Shown one piece after another: positions 37,640 through 44,828 of a DNA stretch of 64,000 bases. The stretch comes from DATDPM01 sp963841995 (GTDB taxonomy: Bacteria > Pseudomonadota > Alphaproteobacteria > DATDPM01): assembly GCA_963841995.1 (NCBI GenBank), contig CAWJEX010000019.1, forward strand, positions 1 to 64,000, in the 5' to 3' direction. The notes under the pieces were generated by a model. The model was not told where the DNA came from. It saw only the letters and a program-made list of their open reading frames with translations, and did no database searches. Every line of letters begins with the position of its first letter. The stretch's first letter is position 1. The position numbers and the translations under genes are program-made.

Positions 37640-38314
37640 ATGCCGAAGCGAAAAACTCGCGCTGCACCGCCGGTAACAGAGACAGACCCGCGGACCGCGC
37701 TCGCCGCCGCGGTCAGGCGCCACTCGGCCGCCACTAAAGCCGTTCCCGCAATCCGGTCTGCTCGCTCGAAGCTCGCTGAACAGATCATTGACGCCGTTAT
37801 TGCGCTCGATAAGGCTAAAGAGGCCGTCGAGGCCGCGAAGGAGAAGGCCGCGCAGCACTGCGCTAACCTTGCGCTTGGAAAATCACAACCGGCACCGAAG
37901 CCTTCAATCGAGCAAGCCGAGGCGAGGCTGCGCGGATTGCAAAACGATATCGATACCATGCACACAGCCGCTGCAGCTCTCGCGGCGCGGGAGCAACCGG
38001 CGAACAACGAGCTGGAAATTGCACGAATGTCGCTCCGCCGCGCGATCGGCCGTGTGCTCGCCGACGAGGCTCCGTTTGCCGTTATGGTCGAGCGTTATCA
38101 AGAGCTTCATCGCAGCGCTTTCGAGATCGCTTCCATTTTGACCGCCATGTCAAACGCAGGCGGTAGACCGGCCGGGTTCGAAAACTGGCATCATCTTCCC
38201 GACTGTCCGGGGTCGAAGCAGATGGCGGAGTGGAAGGCGGCGATTGTTGCCCTCGAAACCGATGCCGCAGCAGCGCTACCGGGCTCGGTCACTGCGGACG
38301 CAGATGCTGCCTAG
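37640..38314 (+). CDS. Uncharacterised coiled-coil island protein
   Basis: 224 residues from the ATG eight bases after the previous stop codon. The central region (KLAEQIIDAVIALDKAKEAV, EAAKEKAAQ, IEQAEARLRGLQNDIDTMHT) is predicted coiled coil, and a later part has HHLPDCPGSKQMAEWKAAI. No family recognised. An in-frame TTG at 37628 overlaps the upstream stop codon and could be the start instead. Confidence 0.55.
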   Translation: MPKRKTRAAPPVTETDPRTALAAAVRRHSAATKAVPAIRSARSKLAEQIIDAVIALDKAKEAVEAAKEKAAQHCANLALGKSQPAPKPSIEQAEARLRGLQNDIDTMHTAAAALAAREQPANNELEIARMSLRRAIGRVLADEAPFAVMVERYQELHRSAFEIASILTAMSNAGGRPAGFENWHHLPDCPGSKQMAEWKAAIVALETDAAAALPGSVTADADAA

Positions 38315-38420
38315 CTTTTCGAACGGCGCGCGCCCGGCCCTCACGCTTGGCTTCTTGGGCGCGAGGCGAGCCCGGCGCCGCTTTTCGAGGCCCCGCGTCT
38401 TGATCTCCTTCGCGGGGTGC

Positions 38421-38454
38421 GTCCGGCCGCCGTGGTGTCATGCGGCGGCCGGAC
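38421..38454 (+). terminator. Long GC hairpin in the gap after the coiled-coil gene
   Basis: Perfect 11-bp stem GTCCGGCCGCC / GGCGGCCGGAC with a 12-nt loop, followed by AACTTTC rather than a true U-run. Possible terminator; the rest of the 291-base gap (38315-38605) shows no clear gene. Confidence 0.5.
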
Positions 38455-38605
38455 AACTTTCAAGAGTGCTCGTCGTTGAGCTTTTCTTCTTGGCGACGAG
38501 CGCAGCAGGCCCTGCGCGGCCCGGGATCGGGCATGCGAGGTGCGGCCGCCCCGCCGCCGGTGTCTTTGCGGCCGCTGACGGCGGGGAGATTTTTGCGGCG
38601 GCAGT

Positions 38606-38818
38606 ATGACTGAGACCGGCACGGTCAAATGGTTCGACGCCACCAAAGGCTACGGCTTCATCGCGCCCGATCTCGGCGGCAAGGACGTCTTCGTGCACGT
38701 TAGCGCGCTACCCCGCGGCGGCCCCGACGGGCTCTGCGAGGGCGACCGCGTTGAGTTCGAGATCGTCACTGGCCGCGATGGCAAGATGCGAGCCGAGAAC
38801 ATCAAGGCGGTGCCATGA
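38606..38818 (+). CDS. Cold-shock domain protein (CspA family)
   Basis: Single-stranded nucleic-acid-binding protein of 70 residues, the normal CspA length. RNP1 (KGYGFI, near residue 14) and RNP2 (DVFVHVS, near residue 28) are intact, as are the flanking GTVKWFDATKG and VEFEIVTGRDGK segments. CspA proteins melt RNA structure and can antiterminate. Carried by the island rather than the core chromosome; its stop codon overlaps the next start (ATGA). Confidence 0.93.
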   Translation: MTETGTVKWFDATKGYGFIAPDLGGKDVFVHVSALPRGGPDGLCEGDRVEFEIVTGRDGKMRAENIKAVP

Positions 38819-39084
38819 GCGACTGGCCCAGGATCGAGGCCGACTTGCGGCGCGCGCTGCTCCGGGCCGGGCACTCCGCCGCCGCGGTGAACGAGATGCT
38901 GGCGGCGCTGCAACCGGCCTTCGCGGCTATCGAACGCGCCCGCGGCAAGGTCGAGGACGAGTTGGTCTGGGCTCTGGTCGGCGTGGCAGCCGATCGCGCT
39001 CGGCGGCACGCACAGCAGGGACGCGAACCGTCCCACCGCTCCAGGCTGCGCCTGAAATCCGCTGGCTCGGTGCGCGCGCGATGA
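38815..39084 (+). CDS. Small uncharacterised helical protein
   Basis: 89 residues, overlapping the cold-shock gene by four bases, so probably translated with it. Helical and Arg/Ala-rich (ADLRRALLRAGHSAAAVNEM, ARGKVEDELVWALVGVAADR) with a basic C terminus. No family recognised. Confidence 0.5.
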   Translation: MSDWPRIEADLRRALLRAGHSAAAVNEMLAALQPAFAAIERARGKVEDELVWALVGVAADRARRHAQQGREPSHRSRLRLKSAGSVRAR

Positions 39085-39230
39085 CGAAGCGCGGTTATCG
39101 AAACCGAAGCCGACGGCGACGTTTGGCCGAAAAGGGGGTTTAAATGGCCCCCTTTAAGCCAGACCAATTAGCGGGGTATGCTTCACGCGCTAGTCTAGGG
39201 GGGGCGGTCGCCACTGCGACCACAGGTCTG

Positions 39231-40277
39231 ATGATCGAATCGGCTGAAATTCAAAATTTCCGGTGCTTTGAAAGCGTGCGGCTACCCAAGTGTCCGCGCC
39301 TGAACCTCATTGTCGGTAAGAACGCATCCGGCAAGACCGCACTGCTGGAGGCCTTATTTCTGGCAACGGGGCCGAGTCCAGAGTTGGCGGTGCGGTTTCG
39401 TGTTTGGCGGGGGTACGAGCCGACAATTGGCGGGGCATTCGACCAACTCGAGGAAGCCGTTTGGGCAAACCTCTTCTATCGCTATGATCTTGGTAAGGAA
39501 ATCAATATATCCCTGCACGGCTCCGATAGGCAGCATGAGCGAAGCCTCAAAGTAACATACGGTACTCGAGAATCATTCGTCTCGTTCGACATGAGACCAG
39601 GATCAAATCTCGGAGACTCTGCGGTTCGATTTGAGTGGACGCGTTCCGGACAAAAGCCATTTCTTGTCCGCCCACGACTTACCATGAGTGGCTATCAGTT
39701 TCCGGAAACCGAATTTCCGTCGGTTGATATAGCTTATTTTCCTCCATCTTCTGCAGGGTTCAACGCTGAAAATGTTGCGAGATTTACCACATTAGCCAAG
39801 AAACGAACCGCGGGGGCCGCAATCGAGGCGATTAAGAAAGAATTTCCCTTTATTCGCAACATAGATATTCAGGCGCATGCTGGCCAACCGATGCTGCACG
39901 CCGATATTCCTTGGCTACCAGAGAAAGTGCCGTTAGCTCCAGTTTCTGCGGGCGTCGCCAAATTTGCGGCGTTGGTGCTGGCCATTTCCGAAAAGAAAAA
40001 CTCAATCCTATTCGTCGATGAAATCGAAAACGGATTTCACTACTCGCGTCTGGAATCAATGTGGCGCTCGCTTAATGAAATCTGCGCCGCAAACAACGTG
40101 CAGATATTCGCCACTACCCATAGTAAAGAGTGTATCGACGCACTCGCTACAGTATGCAAGGAGGACTTGGAAAACGCGTCGCTCATTCGTACAGAACTTG
40201 GGGACGATGGCACCGTCAAGGTCCACCAGTTCCAAGGGCCTTCATTCTCTCGCGGCTTGAAGGGTGAGGTGCGATAA
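39231..40277 (+). CDS. ABC-type AAA ATPase (OLD/AAA15 class), defence-pair partner
   Basis: 348 residues from the ATG giving MIESAEIQNFRCFESVRLPK, the standard N terminus of this class; an ATG 29 codons upstream (39144) is possible but its product has no similarity. Walker A is GKNASGKT (residues 29-36), the signature-like motif is VSAGVAKF, Walker B is SILFVDEIENGF, and the H-loop is ATTHSKE. These are the hallmarks of OLD, RecF and SMC-like ATPases that partner nucleases. The gene for a TOPRIM protein follows eight bases downstream. Base composition is lower in GC than the upstream packaging genes. Probably phage defence (inference). Confidence 0.85.
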   Translation: MIESAEIQNFRCFESVRLPKCPRLNLIVGKNASGKTALLEALFLATGPSPELAVRFRVWRGYEPTIGGAFDQLEEAVWANLFYRYDLGKEINISLHGSDRQHERSLKVTYGTRESFVSFDMRPGSNLGDSAVRFEWTRSGQKPFLVRPRLTMSGYQFPETEFPSVDIAYFPPSSAGFNAENVARFTTLAKKRTAGAAIEAIKKEFPFIRNIDIQAHAGQPMLHADIPWLPEKVPLAPVSAGVAKFAALVLAISEKKNSILFVDEIENGFHYSRLESMWRSLNEICAANNVQIFATTHSKECIDALATVCKEDLENASLIRTELGDDGTVKVHQFQGPSFSRGLKGEVR

Positions 40278-40284
40278 TGAAGTA

Positions 40285-40965
40285 ATGATCAACGATATTC
40301 CACCATTGCAAACCAATCGTCTGATCCTCTGTGAAGGTCCAGAAGACTGCGCGTTCATCAGGGCGCTCATTCATGAAAAAGGCCTTGGCGGCTTTGATGT
40401 GCGAGCCGTGCAAGATATTGGCGATGGGCCGGGAATTGACGGATTCAAGTCAGCTCTGATCGGTGCAGTGTCTCTCACGGGATTCCCCGAAAGAATTGAA
40501 AAGGTGGTGCTGGTTGCGGACTCAGACACCCATTATAGAGCGAATTTTGATAAACTCTGCGATCAGATCAAGGCCGCAAATGCCGATACGACTGTAGGCC
40601 ATAGATTTCAGGCGCCTACTGAACAGCGCCGATTGAGTGGTGGGCATCCACGAATCGCTATCATTTTGCATCCTGCACTCAACTCGACTGGTTGCCTCGA
40701 AACCCTCTTGTTGAAAGGTATGGCGACGATGCCACAATATTCGAGGGCACTATCGAGTAGCGAAGCAGCACAGAAATCGGTCGGCATAGAGGGTAAGTGG
40801 TCAGCGTCCAAACTAGATAAATCCCGCGTTCGGATTGTTCTGGCACTCCACTATGAGAAAAATCCGGCACTGGCTCTTGGGAAGCTGTGGGGTCAAGCGG
40901 AGCAACTGATACCGCCCAGCATGCCAGAGTTCAATGACTTCGCCGACGCGCTTTCGGCAATTTAG
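40285..40965 (+). CDS. TOPRIM-like protein (DUF3226/DUF4435 type), partner of the ATPase
   Basis: 226 residues. The N-terminal segment LILCEGPEDCAFIRALI supplies the conserved TOPRIM Glu, and VVLVADSDTHYRAN supplies the D-x-D. The pattern is that of small stand-alone TOPRIM proteins (DUF3226/DUF4435) found beside ABC-type ATPases, for example in the PARIS system (AriA/AriB) and in split OLD systems. A TOPRIM nuclease or effector released or activated by the ATPase is the family expectation. The start chosen is ATG; an in-frame GTG at 40264 overlaps the ATPase gene. Confidence 0.75.
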   Translation: MINDIPPLQTNRLILCEGPEDCAFIRALIHEKGLGGFDVRAVQDIGDGPGIDGFKSALIGAVSLTGFPERIEKVVLVADSDTHYRANFDKLCDQIKAANADTTVGHRFQAPTEQRRLSGGHPRIAIILHPALNSTGCLETLLLKGMATMPQYSRALSSSEAAQKSVGIEGKWSASKLDKSRVRIVLALHYEKNPALALGKLWGQAEQLIPPSMPEFNDFADALSAI

Positions 40966-41083
40966 GAACGTCGGAAGATACAGCACGCTTTGGCGGCGCT
41001 ATCTTCTCGAACGCCTCCTTGAACGCTTCGCCGGATTCGTCCGCGCCGCTCCTCGTCTTCTGTCGCCATTGCCGGGTACTGTC

Positions 41084-41245
41084 CTAATTTGATTTTCGGC
41101 ATGTGTTCCCTTTCGCTTTCGAGCGTGACGGCGCCGCCGAAAAGAATTTGTCCGCCTTCATCGCCGCCTGAACTCCGGCGTCCTCGCCGTGCTGCTTGAT
41201 GAGGGCGTGGGCGGAACCGTAGATGCCGAGGTCAACAATTGGCAT
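41084..41245 (-). CDS. Small ORF downstream of the PEP-CTERM gene, possibly a truncated gene
   Basis: 53 codons beginning one base after the PEP-CTERM stop codon. The segment SAHALIKQHGEDAGVQAAMK resembles a family of small alphaproteobacterial proteins (DUF6961-like). Its C-terminal end looks unrelated to that family, and another short frame (41102 down to 40962, MPKIKLGQYPAMATEDEE) overlaps it. The pair may be remnants of one or two genes. This fills the 281-base gap after the TOPRIM gene. Confidence 0.35.
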   Translation of the reverse strand: MPIVDLGIYGSAHALIKQHGEDAGVQAAMKADKFFSAAPSRSKAKGNTCRKSN

Positions 41246-41246
41246 C

Positions 41247-42083
41247 TTAGTGAGCGATCGGACGGTTTCGGCGCACGAAAATTAGAAGGCCAAGAAGTCC
41301 GGTGCCAAATGATATGAGAGATGCGGGCTCGGGTACGACCCCAAATGAGACATCCGCGAGCACCAGGCCAGTATTGCCAGCATTATCGTCAATGACGACC
41401 TTGCTGATGTCTGTCAATTCGTAGTCACCGAAGAAATAGTCAATAACACCACCATTTACAAACGAGATTAGCGTTTGCGACAAGAGGTCATCGGACGCGT
41501 CATAAACTGCGATCGTGTCCATGAAGCCCGCCGGGCCGGCTCCATAATAACCCCCCAAGGTTAAGCCGAACGCATTTACAGGAACGCTAAAGTCTATCTC
41601 GAGAGAATCCGTTCCGGTATTGCGAATTCCAGGCACCGTTGAGAACGCGGCGTTTGGATCGTAAGCCAAATTGGCGTCATAGAACGGGTTCGGCGGCCCC
41701 ACGGCGAAGCTCACACCTGGCACCACCAAACCTGGGCCCTGCGCTGGCTCGATGATGAAACCGCAAGGCTCGAGGGGGCCATTTGGGATACATTCATCAA
41801 GCGGATTATTAAATGGATTGGTTTCGGAAAAAGGAGGGGGATTTGGAAGCGGTCCGATCTGGGGAATAATTGTGCTGGAATTTAACGTGGGCCCGATAAG
41901 TACGCCCCACGTATCGGGCGGTGTCGTCATGTCGCCCTCATATTTAATACCGCTGAAATTTTCGTTTATCTCGCCGCTTCCGAGCAGTGCATCGAGTTGT
42001 GATTGTGTACTGATGAGATCGGCGTGAGCCGATGCCATCAACGCCGCGAACGTTGCGGCCACTGCTGCCAATACCTTTGTCAT
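41247..42083 (-). CDS. PEP-CTERM sorted exported protein
   Basis: 278 residues. A Sec signal peptide (MTKVLAAVAATFAALMASAH, cleavage near ASAHA-D) precedes a beta-rich domain with many Asn/Pro/Gly. The C terminus is a classic PEP-CTERM sorting signal: VVPEPASLISFGTGLLGLLIF followed by VRRNRP. Such proteins are processed by an exosortase and held at or released from the outer surface; no exosortase gene lies in the window. On the opposite strand to the defence genes around it. The role in the island is unknown. Confidence 0.85.
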   Translation of the reverse strand: MTKVLAAVAATFAALMASAHADLISTQSQLDALLGSGEINENFSGIKYEGDMTTPPDTWGVLIGPTLNSSTIIPQIGPLPNPPPFSETNPFNNPLDECIPNGPLEPCGFIIEPAQGPGLVVPGVSFAVGPPNPFYDANLAYDPNAAFSTVPGIRNTGTDSLEIDFSVPVNAFGLTLGGYYGAGPAGFMDTIAVYDASDDLLSQTLISFVNGGVIDYFFGDYELTDISKVVIDDNAGNTGLVLADVSFGVVPEPASLISFGTGLLGLLIFVRRNRPIAH

Positions 42084-42393
42084 TGTCCCCTCCGCACTTG
42101 ATAATTTAACGCCCCCAATTGCGCACGCGCGGCGCGACTGCGCGCCGCCCGCCCTGGTTGCCCGTGCGCGCGGACGGAATCAGCCTGCCTGCCGGCTCAC
42201 GCTCTGACAGTTAACGATTCTGGGGTTGTCCTCCAGCCACCAGAATATCACAATGCTCGCGGGGGTTGCTGACCTTTTAACCTAGGAGCGTCAGGGATGA
42301 GGCGCGTTCTTATGCGCGGCATTCGGCACGAATGCCCAGCACCTGAGCCCTTGCTCCAAGTACTGAGCAGCAAATTCGAGAGTGAGAAAAGTT
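42084..42393 (+). other. Non-coding gap before the CBASS genes
   Basis: About 310 bases without a convincing gene. It must hold the divergent promoters for the PEP-CTERM gene and CBASS. AACCTAGGAGCGTC at 42279 matches AACCTAGGGGCGTC at 31231 near the left end of the island in 13 of 14 bases. Confidence 0.5.
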
Positions 42394-43350
42394 ATGACGT
42401 GGTGCATTGCACAATTTCAAAAATTCAACGATCTGATCAAGCTAGACGCAACGCGATCAGCACGAATCACCGATGCCATAAATCGGTTTCGCGACTTTTC
42501 GAGAGCTGACGACGAGTTAAGAATAGCGGCGGATGGAGATACATTTCTGCAAGGGTCTGTGACCGCTGGAACGGTAATTAAACCGCTAGAAAATGACGAG
42601 TTCGATGTAGACGTCGTTTATCCGTTCTCATTGAATGCTTTCGAAGCGAATACGAGTCCGAGCGAAATCACCAATTGGTTTCTCAGCCGCTTGAAACAAA
42701 GTGATTTTTATAAGAACAGACTAATTCCCAAGGACCGATGTGCCCGGATCAATTATGCGGGTGACTTTCACATAGATATTATACCGGCAACTTCGTCCAT
42801 CAGCGAACATCAACCGTACGCGGTTCCCGCCAAGGATGTCCGCTCATGGATATCCAACGACCCGAATGGGTTCCTCGACTGGATCCGGGCAAAGGATCAG
42901 CGCGGTGGCGGAATTGATGCTGATGGATTCGGTCGCTTTGTCCGAAGCGTTAGAATGACGAAACGCTGGCGCGATTCGTTCTTCGGCGATGAGACTCTTC
43001 CAAAATCAATGTTACTGACAACAATGTTAGGGAAGCACGAGCCGACCGGTTCATATACGCCGCTCCTTGGCAACCCACTTTTCCCTCAATACCAAACTGA
43101 CATCGCATACTTATATGACATGCTGCGCGTCACTAAAAGTTGTCTCGTATTAGGCCGCAAATCAGCTTTCACGCATCCGACACTGAATGAGGATTTAGCT
43201 CGAGGTTGGGATGATGAGCACCTTGATCTGTTTATGCAACGGCTCGACACATTCATCGAATGCATTGGGGATGGCATCTACGCGGAAAATGACGACGCGT
43301 CTCTAGCTCACTACAAAGAGGCGTTCGGCGAGACCTTTCCGTCAAGCTGA
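42394..43350 (+). CDS. CBASS cyclic-oligonucleotide synthase (CD-NTase)
   Basis: Senses phage infection and makes a cyclic nucleotide second messenger. 318 residues from the ATG (a GTG four codons earlier is possible). The nucleotidyltransferase core is clear: LQGSVTAGTVIKP (G-S at residues 54-55), then DEFDVDVVYPF (D71 and D73) and DFHIDIIPA (third acidic residue). This is the SMODS/CD-NTase pattern. The product cannot be read from sequence. It is followed four bases later by a patatin-like effector gene, forming a minimal two-gene CBASS without Cap2/Cap3 accessory genes. Confidence 0.9.
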   Translation: MTWCIAQFQKFNDLIKLDATRSARITDAINRFRDFSRADDELRIAADGDTFLQGSVTAGTVIKPLENDEFDVDVVYPFSLNAFEANTSPSEITNWFLSRLKQSDFYKNRLIPKDRCARINYAGDFHIDIIPATSSISEHQPYAVPAKDVRSWISNDPNGFLDWIRAKDQRGGGIDADGFGRFVRSVRMTKRWRDSFFGDETLPKSMLLTTMLGKHEPTGSYTPLLGNPLFPQYQTDIAYLYDMLRVTKSCLVLGRKSAFTHPTLNEDLARGWDDEHLDLFMQRLDTFIECIGDGIYAENDDASLAHYKEAFGETFPSS

Positions 43351-43354
43351 TACG

Positions 43355-44368
43355 ATGTTTAAAATCTTAAGTTTGGATGGAGGCGGCGTCAGAGGCGCGT
43401 TCATCGCAGCGTTTCTAGCGAAGATCCAGGAGCACCTAGACGAACCAATAGTCCGCTACTTTGATCTCATTGCCGGGACATCGACCGGTGGCCTAATAGC
43501 GGTCGCGCTCGCTATGGGGCTTTCACCGAACGATGTTCTAAATCTTTACCGAGATCACGCCAGCCTAATTTTTGGCCGTGCCACACCGCGACTTTCTGCT
43601 TGGAAACGTTGCACAATCGATACGCTTCTGAAATTCGTGGCTCCCGCCTTTGATGCCGAGTGGTTTATGCACTCAAAGTTTGACGCCGGTCCATTGCGAG
43701 AGCAGCTTCGAGCCAGCCTAGGAGATCAATCACTTGAGAATGCACTTTGCCGACTGACAATCCCTGCCGTCGATCTAATCGGTGCGAAAGTTATTGTATT
43801 TAAGACACCCCACCGACCCAGCTTTATTCGGGACAGGCGATATTTGGCGCGAGACGTAGTATTGGCCACTACCGCAGCCCCTTCCTATTTCCCACACGCT
43901 TCTATCAACCCTGGGAGCGCATACAGCGATGGCGGCCTCTGGGCGAACAATCCTGCTATCGTTGCGTATGTGGAGGCCATCAAGATTTCACAGGATTGTA
44001 ACCGCCCGGGGATCGATCGAACGTTTGGGCCCGGCGACATCGAAATGCTGTCAATTGGCACCGGGAAACGTTCCTACTTCGCACGTCCGGGCGCCGATGA
44101 TACTGGCATAAGTTGGTGGGGGCCCAGGCTTCTAAATGTCATGGGTGAGGCACAGTCCGAAGGCATTCATTGGCAAATGGTCTACCTACTCGGGGATCGG
44201 TACAGCCGCATTGATTATGAAATACCTGACGGCGAATGGGGGCTCGACTCGGTCGATGTCCTAAACGAATTGATACATATCGGTGAACAGAAGGCGGTTG
44301 AAAATCACGCAAGACTGCGATCCTCAATTTTGGCTAATGCGGAGGCGCGTTACATCCCATTCGATTAG
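43355..44368 (+). CDS. capV: CBASS effector: patatin-like phospholipase (CapV)
   Basis: 337 residues. The oxyanion loop is DGGGVRGAF (from residue 8), the nucleophile motif GTSTGG places Ser43, and the catalytic Asp192 lies in SDGGLWANNP. In CBASS, CapV is activated by the cyclic nucleotide and degrades the inner membrane, killing the infected cell. Spacing of four bases from the CD-NTase stop codon indicates one transcript. The order synthase-effector is the reverse of the common capV-first order. Just inside the right attachment site. Confidence 0.9.
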   Translation: MFKILSLDGGGVRGAFIAAFLAKIQEHLDEPIVRYFDLIAGTSTGGLIAVALAMGLSPNDVLNLYRDHASLIFGRATPRLSAWKRCTIDTLLKFVAPAFDAEWFMHSKFDAGPLREQLRASLGDQSLENALCRLTIPAVDLIGAKVIVFKTPHRPSFIRDRRYLARDVVLATTAAPSYFPHASINPGSAYSDGGLWANNPAIVAYVEAIKISQDCNRPGIDRTFGPGDIEMLSIGTGKRSYFARPGADDTGISWWGPRLLNVMGEAQSEGIHWQMVYLLGDRYSRIDYEIPDGEWGLDSVDVLNELIHIGEQKAVENHARLRSSILANAEARYIPFD

Positions 44369-44593
44369 CCCGACGGCTGTTTCAAATAATTAGCCCGTCA
44401 AATACTGCCGGGCCGAGCGGCGGCTTCGGTTGCCAGATGTTCCCGATCTCTCAGGCCCCAACGTTCTCGGCATGTTCGTCGGATTTCGCTTATTCGGGAT
44501 CCGCTTATTTAGGTCGCCGGTCCAGCCTCCACAAAATTTTGAGTCCCTTTCAGTGCCTTACGGCATCCGCGGACGGAGGCCTGGGCTTAAGAC

Positions 44594-44609
44594 GTTTTAT
44601 GGATGGTTA
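44594..44609 (+). repeat. attR, 16-bp direct repeat
   Basis: GTTTTATGGATGGTTA, identical to the copy at 31114-31129. It lies 219 bases before the ctrA start codon. Confidence 0.88.
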
Positions 44610-44750
44610 AGTGGACTGGCCGCCAGCGCCGCAAGACATACCACCGCAACCAGGAATATAGGCCTATTAACTTATGGATAGGCCAAAAAATTCCCGGATT
44701 TTGGCGGAAAACGGCCATTCGCCGCATGGGAATTCTAACCTGAAATATAG

Positions 44751-44808
44751 TTAAGACTGGTCATGATTTGTTAACCAAAGTATAAATATGGTATTAACTT
44801 CAGTTAAC
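44751..44808 (+). promoter_or_regulatory. CtrA-type half-sites upstream of ctrA
   Basis: Four TTAA elements in 58 bases: TTAAG at 44751, TTAACC at 44771, and the pair TTAAC at 44794 and 44804. The pair has a 6-base spacer instead of the canonical 7. Autoregulation of ctrA is well established in Caulobacter, so these are candidate sites. Confidence 0.5.
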
Positions 44809-44828
44809 AGACCGCGGGGGACCTAGCC

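Larger units (their letters stand above)
31114..44609 (+). mobile_element. Integrated 13.5-kb phage-satellite-like island with defence cargo
   Basis: Bounded by perfect 16-bp direct repeats, GTTTTATGGATGGTTA. The integrase gene lies just inside the left end. Order: integrase, excisionase-like, replication protein with internal iterons, TerS-like, TerL, two uncharacterised proteins, cold-shock protein, small orphan, ABC-ATPase, TOPRIM protein, PEP-CTERM protein (minus strand), CD-NTase, CapV. No capsid, portal, tail or lysis gene is recognisable. The element splits fliI from ctrA, which are neighbours in many alphaproteobacteria. Parts of it, especially the ATPase/TOPRIM and CBASS genes, are visibly more AT-rich than the flanking chromosome. 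Confidence 0.88.
44369..44828 (+). other. Right end of the island and ctrA upstream region
   Basis: 460 bases without a gene. It holds one 12-mer TTTCGCTTATTC (44484-44495), attR, and after it 219 bases of chromosomal sequence that should contain the ctrA promoters. A GAATTC at 44730 is a possible altered GAATC methylation site. Confidence 0.6.

Noticed and set aside
40931..41102. A 57-residue minus-strand gene (MPKIKLGQYP... to ...PKARRRSH) joined by a frameshift
   Set aside because: The joined protein looks plausible, but it would run into the 3' end of the TOPRIM gene and the shift point is not clearly a GANTC site. Too weak to call.
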